Part shown: positions 21,846 to 31,043 of the stretch, in pieces
How the letters are laid out: every line of letters begins with the position of its first letter
How positions within the stretch are numbered: position 1 is the stretch's first letter
Notes under the pieces: model-generated
Databases searched by the model: none
What the model saw: only the letters and a program-made list of their open reading frames with translations
Told to the model about the DNA's origin: nothing
Source: Selaginella moellendorffii
Taxonomy: Eukaryota; Streptophyta; Lycopodiopsida; Selaginellales; Selaginellaceae
DNA length: 31,043 bases
Direction: 5' to 3'
NCBI RefSeq assembly: GCF_000143415.4
Contig: NW_003314293.1
Coordinates: 1,104,381-1,135,423 of the forward strand
Position numbers and translations under genes: made by a program

Positions 21846-23056
21846 CAAACTCAGTTGATGGCGGCATTCATAGCACATGGTACAGCTCCTCTTGCTCTTG
21901 GTGCTAATCTTTGTGTTTGGCAAGAGTTCTTTCGCGGGAATCCTAAGGATGATGTGTATCATTGATTCAATCACTTCACGGTAATGTTTGCGTGAGTTTC
22001 CCATATGTCTTTAAAGGACAACATTGTAGTGGTACAATGGTTTGAGCATAGCCATTTGTGGGGATTAAAGTGTTCTCTCAGATGTCTTCAAATGTGCATT
22101 CGGACATGCCAACGATTGTGATGATGCTTTATAACAATTGTATCGTCTTTGTCAAAGGCCATCTGAGTTAGTGATGCAATTTGGCATTCATTTCCGCTTT
22201 GTGTGGAGCCAAATATGTCAAAGCAGATCAAGCTAAGAATGTTTTGGCTAGCACTTTGTCAAGATTTTATTGGACTTATGCATGCACTTGCTCTAGTCAC
22301 CTTTGACGATGCTTTTCGCTTGGCACAAGGCTATGAGTCGTCACTTTTTCCACTTCTCACTACACGTCCTTCAACTTCACTTTCTATAGGTGATAGTCCT
22401 GTTCCAATGGAAGTTGATGCTGCTGCTGCTCAAGTCTAAGGACATGGGCAAGGATGTGGTCGTAGTTGTGATGTTCACTGTTGGGTGTGTGATGAAGTTG
22501 GTCACAATTATCAGCGTTATCAACATTTTCCAAATTGACAACCTCCATTTCCTAGGTGGAGACCTTGGCGTCAACAATGTCCTATTGGTGCTGCTATAGT
22601 GAAAGGTCTAGACACCGAGATGCATCTAAGAAACGACGAGTCAGGTGAGTAACAAAGGGACCTTGCGTGAATAAGTCAATGGGTGGTGCTGAGTCAAGCT
22701 TTTGACCTCATCCTTGGTATGGATTGGTTGCAGCACAATCGTGCCAAGTGTGACTTTAAGGTTTGTCTCCGTTGTCTCATATTTCCTTATATTTCATCTA
22801 TTCCTCTCATTTTTATACCTCTTCGTCCCTTTACTTCCATTACTTTTGTCCCCCCACTATTTCCTTCTATGTTTCCATCTTGTTCTGCTCTTCCTTTTTC
22901 CGATCCTTCCAACAATCTTTGTGTTGCGGCAGTTGACTGGCTCATGAAGGAGTATTCTGATCTCTTTGAATTTGACTTATCATCTGGAGCCAAGATTGCC
23001 ATATGTCATCCAATTCCAACTAGGGATGCTCGTCCAATCAAGGTTCCTATTCGTTG
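21846..23056 (+). pseudogene. Ty3/gypsy gag and truncated pol, copy 1
   Basis: Gag-like sequence is readable with frameshifts: LYRLCQRPSELVMQF near 22138, then FIGLMHALALVTFDDAFRLA and QGYE to about 22340. A zinc knuckle at 22482-22523 reads CWVCDEVGHNYQRY, a CCHC box whose last Cys is Tyr. The segment 22640-23056 is a second copy of the pol region at 23701-24419, but the protease part is deleted just after 22681, so gag-side sequence joins directly to FDLILGMDWLQHNRAKCDF. Its frame from 22683 to 23057 is open and lacks the extra C that shifts copy 2. It ends abruptly at IKVPIR where the 5S-derived element begins. Confidence 0.7.
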
Positions 23057-23700
23057 AAGTTAAACGTCCTTGGGACAACAGAGTCGGACCTGAGACCCCT
23101 CTAATACCAACATGTGGTGTGATTCCCTTAGCCAACCAACAGAGTCGGACCTGAGACCCCTCTGATACCAAATGTAAGCTCCTGAATTTGGACTTCCCAT
23201 GAGGTCACCCAGCCCAGTACTATTCAAACCCAAGGATGCTTAACTCCAACTATCCCAAGGACGCTTAACTCTGTTGGTTGGCTAAGGGAATCACACCACA
23301 TGTTGGTATCAGAGGGGTCTCAGGTCTGACTCTGTTGGTTGGCTAAGGGAATCACACCACATGTTGATTGACATCTGGCTGGTCCAGTTTGCTCCCGCTA
23401 GGCTCGACCCGAGGGGTAGGGTGTCAAGAGAGCGGGGCTCTCGGGAGAGCTGCGGCTCTCAGCTTCCGTTCACGAGGGCGTGAACTTGCAGGGAAGCGTG
23501 GTGGATTATAAGCAACCAAAGAGAACGATTTGAGAAACGATCCATGAGGTTCAAATATAGAGGGAAAGGGCCCATGAACAAGAGTACACCCCTTTTTCCA
23601 ATCGGTTAAGGGTCTTGGGATAGTTGGAGTTAAGCGTCCTTGGGTTTGAATAGTATTGGGCTGGGTGACCTCCTGGGAAGTCCAAATTCAGGAGCTTATA
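23057..23700. mobile_element. Rearranged Cassandra-like element with 5S rRNA-derived LTR pieces
   Basis: Bases 23614-23700 contain AGTTAAGCGTCCTTGGG and CTGGGTGACCTCCTGGGAAG, matching the internal promoter half (A box to C box) of plant 5S rRNA genes, and end GGAGCTTATA. The inverted counterpart at 23173-23262 begins TGTAAGCTCC. Next to it, CCTCTGATACCA (23159-23170) is the reverse of the TGGTATCAGAG primer-binding site; the same site occurs forward at 23304-23315 and again reversed and mutated at 23098-23109. A module of about 50 bases (ttggttggctaagggaatca) accompanies each. LTRs with 5S sequence plus a Met-tRNA primer site define Cassandra TRIMs. Here the parts are arranged head to head, so the element is rearranged rather than simply inserted. 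Confidence 0.75.
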
Positions 23701-25849
23701 GTGAGTAACAAAGGGACCTTGTGCGAATAAGTCAATGACCCCTCCATTTTTTTTTCAAGAGTATTATTAAGGGGTTCACTTGGCACTAGTTCATCTAGTG
23801 TTTACTTTTCAAACTCATTTTTATAACAAGAGGTCTCCAATTATTCTCTCTGTGCTAGTTGATACAGGTTCAAGTTTATCTTCTATTGCTCGACCTGTTG
23901 CCACACGTTGCCATCTACATTTGTGTCGTGTGGTGGAGCCAATTTTCATTCTTTATGGCAAAGGCCGTATACATGCATGTGCACTGGATAAGGCACATCT
24001 AGTTGTGCATGTGGGTGATCTCGAGCTTAGGTTGTAGTCATATGGGTGGTGCCGAGTCAAACTTTTGACCTCATCCTTGGTATGGATTGGTTGCAGCACA
24101 ATCGTGCCAAGTGTGACTTTAAGGTTTCTCCCCGTTGTCTCATATTTCCTTATATTTCATCTATTCCTCTCATTTTTATACCTCTTCGTCCCTTTACTTC
24201 CATTATTTTTGTCCCCCCACTATTTCTTTCTATGTTTCCCATCTTGTTCTACTCTTCCTTTTTCCGATCCTTCCAACAATCTTTGTGTTGCAGCAGTTGA
24301 CTGGCTCATGAAGGAGTATTCTGATCTCTTTGAATTTGACTTATCATCTGGAGCCAAGATTGCCACATGTCATCTGATTCCAACTAGGGATACTCGTCCA
24401 ATCAAGGTTCCTATTCGTCGTCGGTCACCCAAGGAGATTAAGATTTTACATGCAAACATCAAGGAGATGTTGGAGAAGGGTGTTATTCGGAAGTCACGGA
24501 GTCCTTGGGTATGTGAACCTCATTTTGCGACGAAGCCTGATGGGAGTATTCGTTTCTACATCAACTATCATCCGTTAAACGAAGTGACGATCCCGGATGT
24601 GTATCCTCTTCCTCACACTACTGATCTTTTGGATCATCTGGGGTGAAGTCGTTGGTTCACTAAGCTAGATCTTGCTTTTGGGTACTGGCAAGTACCAATG
24701 GCCGAAGAAGATATTCCTAAGACTACTTTTTGTATATCGTTTGGTTTGTACGAGTTCTTGGTGATGCCGTTTGGTTTGAACAATGCTCCAGCAACTTTCC
24801 AATGGATGATGGACGAGGTTCTTTGCGATATGCCGAAGGTGACTGCTGACTTCATTGATGATGTCTTGATTCATTCGGAGGGGACATCGGAAAAGCACAT
24901 TTGTGATGTTTGTAAAGTGTTGCATCGGCTACGGGATGTTGGTTTAAAATTGAAGCGGTCAAAGTGCGTGTTTGGGTCCAAGGATACAACTTATCTTGAG
25001 TACTATATTTCTCGTAAAGGTTTATAAATTGATCCTGACAAACTTGTGGCTATTCTAAAGTTCCTTACTCCAAAGTGTGTGAATGATGTATAGCGCTTCT
25101 TGGGCAAGGTGCAATATCTTGGTTGTTTTGTGGATCATCTTTTTGATTGCACCGTTGCAAGCGTTACTGAAGTCATCAATGTTGTCTTTCATCTGGTCTC
25201 CGGATTGTGAGCGGGTGTTTGTGGATTTTAAAGAGCTATTGATGACTCCTCCTTTTTTGGCATATCCTAACTACACTCGACCTTTTATTTTGCGTATGGA
25301 TGCTTTTGACATTGGTCTTGGAGGTGTGTTGATGCAAGAGAGCTCAAGTGTGCCTGGTCAGTGCTATCCTATTGTTTATATAAGCCGTACATTACAACTA
25401 ATGGAAATGGACTACTCCACGACAGAGAAAAAGTGTTTAGCAGCAGTTTGGGGTTTTAAGAAACTTTATGCATATCGACATGGTTCTCGGACGTTATTTG
25501 AAGGTGACCATACTGCTGTTACTTCATTATTGAAGTGGAAGAACCTAGTTGGTCGTATTGCTCGGTGGGCTTTGAAGCTTCAGATATATGATTTTGATGT
25601 TGTTCATCATCTAGGGAGTTCTATGGCTGATGTTGATGCCCTTTCTCGAGCTCCTCTTCTTTCTCCACTCTCTTCTCATGTTTCTAACGAGCTTGTTGTT
25701 CTGGCATTTGTAGCGTTTCTAGACGAGGATTTTGTGCCGTCGGCGGTTGTTGTACTTGAAGTTCAGTGTCCACAAGGCACAGAGCAAGATCTACCTTCTC
25801 TTGATGAGGTTCGTGAGGCTCAAAAGATTAAGCCATGGATTCGAAGGCT
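23701..25849 (+). pseudogene. Ty3/gypsy pol: protease, reverse transcriptase, RNase H; integrase absent
   Basis: Protease at 23780-24037 has VLVDTGSSLSSIA. Then FDLILGMDWLQHN at about 24070, a frameshift from one extra C near 24238, and RT from 24305: EMLEKGVIRKSRSPW, FTKLDLAFGYWQVPM, LVMPFGLNNAPATFQ and the catalytic FIDDVLIHS (24851-24877, in place of YxDD). TGA at 24644, TAA at 25025, TAG at 25091 and a frameshift near 25145 break it. RNase H follows (PFILRMDAFDIGLGGVL; YSTTEKKCLAAVWGFKKL; HHLGSSMADVDALSRAP). The sequence stops at 25849 before integrase, exactly where the duplicated segment begins. Confidence 0.85.
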
Positions 25850-26250
25850 TTAGTGTAATGGGTTGGTATGTCGACGGTACCTTTGGGTGTTGGTTACAAG
25901 GTTGAATACATGGAGCACTTGGACTAAGTGCAAAGGCTGAGTGGCATAAATGCCATTCTTGGGGCTAGTATGTCCCCAAGTTGTGAATTAGACTTATGGA
26001 GATCATTAGTGAAACTCCTCCATGTAGTCAAAGGTATGATTAAGTGATTAAAGTAGAATGGAAAATTTAATTGTTTACAGTCGGCCATGTTTGACCTACC
26101 CACTATCCCTACTATATATTTGGAACCCCTTCCAACCCCCCTAGAGGAACACATACTTTGGGTTTTCACCCCAGTCCCAGAAGTTACTTTTTAGGACAAT
26201 CATAAAACTTTATTAAATATAGAATGGTGTTAGATTGTGAATTTGGATAT

Positions 26251-28144
26251 TGTAAGCGACTAAATTTTCCATTCTACTTTAGTCACTTAACCACACCTCT
26301 GACCACTTGGAGGAGTCTCATTCACCACCTCCATAAGTCCAATCCAGGACTTGGGACTTGTTAGCCCCGAGAATGGCATCCATGCCACTCAACATTTGCA
26401 CTTGGTCCAAGTGCTCCACGTGTCCGATCCCATGACCGACACTCAAAGGTACCACCGACATAGCAGCCCGTTACGCTAAGGCCATGCCCAATCACCTTTG
26501 CCACACTGGTAGTCCAATACCACTTGCATCACAGTCTTGGCTCTCCAAGACTAGGCAAACCATCCGTGAGTGGTCATCTCAGATCCACTCCTTAGCATCC
26601 TTAGGATGCCCACCGACAAGGGGAATAGCCTTCCCCAATATCCCTCTGTCAGTCCCCACTAAGTCCCTTTCTGCCCCTGGCCGTGTTTGCCAACACTGCC
26701 ACTGGATCAAGACCCACAGGCCCGACCACTAAGTCCCACGGTCCTCTGGGACTTCCCCACCACACGACTGTGTCCTTGGTCACACCCCAGAGGACTGTCC
26801 CTCTTCCTTTCCACAGTCTGGGCCTTCGGGACAACATTTCGGAACATCGTGGCCTTACGCGAGCCACCTGGGTACTCTCCTCGCCTTTCGCCTTTAGGTG
26901 CTCTAGCCATGGGCTTAGAGCGAGGTTCCATTGAGCCACGACAGGTGTCCAAGTAGGTAGTGCCACCCACACTTGGACTGGGAGCATCGGCCAGTCGATC
27001 TCCCGGGGGAACTAGAGCCGGCTCTTGAACACTTCAGCAAGCTACCCCACTTGTCGGTCCGTGTTCACTCTAGTCTTGGACTTCCCAGTGGGCAGCTCAT
27101 CACCCAACACTGGGTCCGGCCTTCCTGGGCCAAACTGGCCTTTCCTGGCCAAACTGGCTCCACTGCAGTCCTCCCCCTACTATACTTTTGGAGCTCACCA
27201 AACCCCCCAGGGTCTGGGAGACGAACGCTTTGGGCTTTCACCCTCTCAGGCTCCGGACTCGGACTCGGACTCGGACTCGGACTCGGACTCGGACTCGGAC
27301 TCGGACTCGGACTCGGACTTGGGCTCGGGCTCGGTCTCGGTCTCGGCCTCGGCCTCGGTCTCGGTCTCGGTCCCGATCTCGGTCTCGGTCTCGGTCTCGG
27401 TCCTGGTCTCGGTCTCGACTTCGGACTCCATCTCGGACTCCATCTCGGACTCCATCTCGGACTCCATCTCGGGTCCATCTCGGGTCCATCTCGGACTCCA
27501 TCTCGGACTCCATCTCGGGTCCATCTCGGACTCCATCTCGGACTCCATTTCGGGTCCATCTCGGGTCCACCTCGGACTCCATCTCGGACTCCATCTCGGG
27601 TCCACCTCGGACTCCATCTCGGACTCCATTTCGGGTCCATCTCGGGTCCACCTCGGACTCCATCTCGGACTCCATCTCGGACTCCATCTCGGGTCCATCT
27701 CGGACTCCACTTCGGACTCCAACTCGGGTCCATCTCGGACTCCACTTCGGACTCCAACTCGGGTCCATCTCGGACTCCACTTCGGACTCCAACTCGGGTC
27801 CATCTCGGACTCCACTTCGGACTCCAACTCGGGTCCATCTCGGACTCCACTTCGGACTCCAACTCGGGTCCATCTCGGACTCCACTTCGGACTCCAACTC
27901 GGGTCCATCTCGGACTCCCACGTGTCATGTGTTGGCCCTTTTGGGTCCCTTTTTGGAGCCTCGCCTTTTGCTCGCTTCGTGCTCGTTCCTCGAGCCCTTC
28001 GTTGGGAGTTCCACTCCCGCTCTTGACTTTTCAAGTCGGAGCTTTTGGTCCAAACGTGTTACGCTCGTTTGGCTCTCGCTTCGGCCACTACCATGTGGCG
28101 CCCTTCCAGCTCCACTTTGGGGCCTAGGGATTTTGTGTCTCACA
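26251..28144 (+). mobile_element. Solo LTR, young, with intact target duplication
   Basis: An insertion of 1,894 bases starting TGTAAGCG and ending CTCACA, flanked by gatat at 26246-26250 and 28145-28149. The duplicate at 14944-14948 has a single gatat and no insertion, so the boundaries are exact. It has TG...CA ends and contains no retroelement genes. It is the same family as 13218-14777, in the opposite orientation. It is GC-rich and CpG-rich compared with its surroundings, consistent with recent arrival. Confidence 0.92.
27255..27910 (+). repeat. Nested satellite in the LTR: GGACTC hexamers, 11/12-mers, 35-bp units
   Basis: From 27255 to about 27420 it is a hexamer array (ggactc grading to ggtctc and ggcctc). 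From there it is built of 12-base ggactccatctc and 11-base gggtccatctc units. From 27701 to 27910 six 35-base units (12+12+11) start at 27701, 27736, 27771, 27806, 27841 and 27876. The array keeps several frames open on both strands (up to 384 codons), none of which I take as genes. Confidence 0.92.
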
Positions 28145-29528
28145 GATATGGGAAGAACACCATTGTATTCAAGACAATTTCTACATTTTGTAGATATGCC
28201 TCACTAGCAAATTTAAACATTTTCTATAAATTGTCAATAGGACCGAATGGAATAAATACATGAAGATCTTAACCCCAAAAGCTCATTAGAGAACTGGATG
28301 GAAATTGTCTAGTTGAAGGAGTGATTTTGGAATATGCAGAGTATATAGTAGAAATCATACTCATATTTTTGAGTATATAGTAGAAATCTTTTGTTTGTTT
28401 CATAATATAAATCTATTTTTTCTTCCTTCTTTTTCTATTTTGTGGGAATGTAAATATAATATAGTGGTTTTCACTTTATACTCTATGGTAACATATCATA
28501 GGATAACCACAAATTGAAACCCAATCCTTAGACATATGTGCTAAAGGGAATAGAGTAGGATGGGCCACTAAAAAACTCTATATATTGCAAAACTTTTAAC
28601 TAATTAAAAAAAACAGTGCACTTTTGTTTATAAGCCTTATCCCTTTATATTTTAACTTAAATATACTAGATTTTTCATTTGTTTGTAGCAATTGTCTTGG
28701 CCTATTCAAAATCATATATTAAAGTCTTGTTTCCAAGATCTTTACCACCTTATGCTTGATAGTTCAATTATTGTCATTCAAGTGTAGAGATTTAAACAAG
28801 TTGATTTTGAAATTCTCCATTGGCAACATTCTCATAAGGCATCATGAGTGAGAAAAGCTTGGTTATAAATTTGGCACCTTTGAGGATGCATGCTATTACA
28901 ACCATGACTTGAGAATAATCTAAAAAAACATATAGTAAAGGTTATTTAGTAAATTTTTTTTTTTTTTTGAGACTCTTATGGTACAAAAGGAGGATTTTAT
29001 ATTGCCTAAAGGTATTTAGTTACAATTGCTATTATAACAAAATTCCATTGTCCTTAGAGATTGAAGAGGATTCTAATTGCTTAAGTGTAGCTACTTTATT
29101 TGCCTCTACTTTTTTCTTCATCTTTTTATTCTATTTTTCTAATTTGTGAATTTCTTTTCACAAATTCTCAATCTCAATATCTTAAGCTATATGTTGTGGT
29201 ATAGCATCTAGCCCAAGCTCTTCCTCTTTTCACTCAGCCTTAGCCTCTTTTATAGCATAGAGTTTCCTCTTCTTGATTTATTATTGATTTATTATAAATT
29301 GATTTATTTAAACTAGATGTTTTAGTGTTTCAGCATAATTTTGTTTTGCCATCTCATCAGTTATATACATACCTCTATCAATAAATAAACATGCATACAA
29401 CATTCTTAACAAATAGTGCAATCTAACTAATCATATATAGATCAATTTGGATCTTTGAAAATCTTTGTGTATGCAATTGGATTGGAACCACTAAGACAAT
29501 TCCTTTAATACTAAATATAGTGCAATAT

Positions 29529-30302
29529 TGTAGCACATATGATCATAGGATGAGATTTGGATATACTGTCATTGTGAATCTTTGGAACGTTAGGGGATAT
29601 ATGGGGATAAAATAGCCACTAAAGGCTCTCTCATCGAGCAATTGCCCCTTTTCCAGTTAGTTTAAGGGGAGAGAGATAAAGTGCGTTACATGTGGTATTG
29701 GAGCAAATGGCATGGGTTCGATTCCTATTAATTAGTGGTTACTTAAAAATATAATATACCCTTGAGCAAGGTATATTCCTACCCCTAAATTTGAAATCGT
29801 ACGTATACCCTTGAGCAAGGTATATTCCTACCCCTAAATTTGAAATCGTACGTATTGAGCATCCATGCATACGTCTTTCCTTTTGTTTGTGTGGAGTATC
29901 CACGGATGAAGGTATCCATCGTGGGATTGTAGTATGAGTGGATGGCTAGTTGCCTCACATGGAATAGCTATCCACCGTGGGACTATAGTACGAGTGGATG
30001 ATTAGTTGCCTCACATGGAATAGCTGATTTATACAATGAAAGAATTAGTAAATTGAATGCGGAAATGGAGGTGCTAGTTTCAGTAGGGGTTGCTAGTCAA
30101 TAGTCAATGAGGATATTGACATCTCTAAAGGGGGGGTAAGAGTAGTGCATGTGATTATGAAATGAGATTTAGATATACTGTCACCGTAGATCCTTGAACC
30201 CTTAGGGGATAAATGGGGATAAAATAGCCACTAAGGGCTCTCTCATTAAGCAATTGCCCCTTTTCCAGTTGGCTTAAGGGGAGAGAGATAAGGTGCGCTA
30301 CA
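29529..30302. mobile_element. TRIM, duplicated copy
   Basis: Same element as 16328-17101, copied with the surrounding segment at a constant offset of 13,201 bases and with the same aatat target duplication (29524-29528, 30303-30307). LTRs are 29529-29690 and 30141-30302. I see one difference from the left copy, a g-to-a change near 30027. It is not an independent insertion. Confidence 0.85.
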
Positions 30303-31043
30303 AATATGCTTTGATTTCAACTCTAAATTCATATGTACTATAAAACAAAGGTTTAGTATACACTTAAAATCCCTTGTAAGCACTAGCTCTCTATATCCAA
30401 CTTTTGTATGCAAAACAGTGTCAAAAAGTGTTTGACACAATTTTGGCATACTGACAGTCTAAGGTAGGTACCCCATTGACTAGAGCAACATGGAACTTAG
30501 GCTTAAACCTAAATAAGACGCAGAATAAAACTTTGTATGAGCCAAATTAATGTTTTAAATGGTTGGTTATATTTACAACTATATACATTTGGAACCACAC
30601 TTACAACTAAGTTAAGTATATTGCTTACAAACTAGTCTATTTGTTATAGCAAACCCAAAGGAGGTTGTTTATTACCCATAGTAATATAGTAATAACTCAT
30701 AGTAACTATTGATAGGCTAATATTGTGAACTTAAAGTGTAACTTTAAGTTTCAACCATAAGTTAATATATTAATTAGAAGTAATAGATTCCAAAATAATC
30801 CTTGAATTTTTAAAAACGAATTTTATTATTTACATTTACTATATAGTTTTTGTGACTGGCCATTCCACTCAGGTATTTCTGAGTGTACAAATGGTACATT
30901 TTGAAATCCATCTCATATGAGTCTAAGAAAAAAATTATACAATATGGCATAAATTAGTAACATACAATGCAATAGCAATAAAAAGTTACCTAATCTTACT
31001 AGATAATACTCAGCTAATTATCATAAAATAATCACAAAAGCAC

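Larger units (their letters stand above)
25850..31043 (+). repeat. Right copy of the large duplication, continuing past the window
   Basis: Matches 14548-17842 once the LTR at 26251-28144 and its 5-bp target duplication are removed. In the first 130 bases the right copy is closer to the intact LTR sequence than the left copy. Because it starts directly after the pol fragment and is in direct orientation, it is best explained as the beginning of the second unit of a tandem duplication with an 11,302-base unit. No genes of its own are present within the window. Confidence 0.9.

Noticed and set aside
23614-23700. A functional 5S rRNA gene
   Set aside because: Only about the 3' half resembles 5S, with several substitutions, and it joins LTR-end and primer-site sequence.
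26973-28207. Long overlapping open frames of 227-384 codons on both strands
   Set aside because: They run across the hexamer and 35-bp satellite of a solo LTR; repeated units without stops stay open in several frames at once, and the translations are Ser/Arg/Gly/Leu repeats with no domain.
25850-31043. Helitron or other transposon capture as cause of the duplication
   Set aside because: The left boundary lies inside an LTR with no TC/CTRR ends, TIR or target duplication; a tandem duplication with a short TT-type microhomology is simpler. The far end is outside the window.

Overview
The window is nuclear DNA of a land plant. Spliced genes with GT-AG introns, chromovirus-type Ty3 remnants, a TRIM, a 5S-rRNA-derived Cassandra-like element and solo LTRs all point that way. 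Cassandra-type elements suggest a vascular plant, and the intact Crinkler-type (CRN) gene suggests a non-flowering lineage such as a fern; that last step is inference. Nothing bacterial, organellar or CRISPR-like is present. Only one gene looks intact. All coordinates, splice sites and comparisons were read by hand.

Left third (about 930-10445): a decayed 8.2-kb DNA transposon lies between imperfect terminal inverted repeats at 940 and 9123, with a candidate 8-bp target-site duplication. It carries two divergent multi-exon genes. The minus-strand gene (4413 to 1046) is a Mutator-like transposase with a zinc ribbon, a DDE-like core and a C-terminal SWIM finger; one of its exon blocks is inverted in place. 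The plus-strand gene (5867 to 8859) encodes a protein with a ParB/sulfiredoxin-like domain (IDGNHR motif) and a C-terminal segment resembling motif I of an amino-methyltransferase. This pairing of transposase and ParB-methylase is the most unusual thing in the window. Between the genes sit a foldback repeat with a telomere-like loop and six spaced palindromes. A second fragment of the same family (9469-10445) adjoins in the opposite orientation. Most in-frame stops are TAG or TGA, and four can be shown by comparing the two copies to be C-to-T (or G-to-A) changes.

Middle (10446-18232): a minus-strand Ty3 chromovirus relic (gag start, protease, integrase C-terminus, chromodomain), a solo LTR with an internal GGACTC-type satellite (13218-14777), then AT-rich DNA holding a complete 774-bp TRIM (16328-17101).

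Gene (18233-20982, minus): a three-exon, 797-residue CRN-type protein with coiled coil, P-loop NTPase and PD-(D/E)XK-like nuclease domain.

Right third (21000-31043): plus-strand Ty3 gag, protease, RT and RNase H relics, interrupted by a rearranged 5S-derived Cassandra-like palindrome (23057-23700). At 25850 the pol stops abruptly and the sequence of 14548 onward starts again, almost identical. This is best read as the start of a second unit of an 11.3-kb tandem duplication that includes the CRN gene. The second unit has since gained a 1,894-bp solo LTR (26251-28144) with a 5-bp target duplication; the first unit preserves the empty site.
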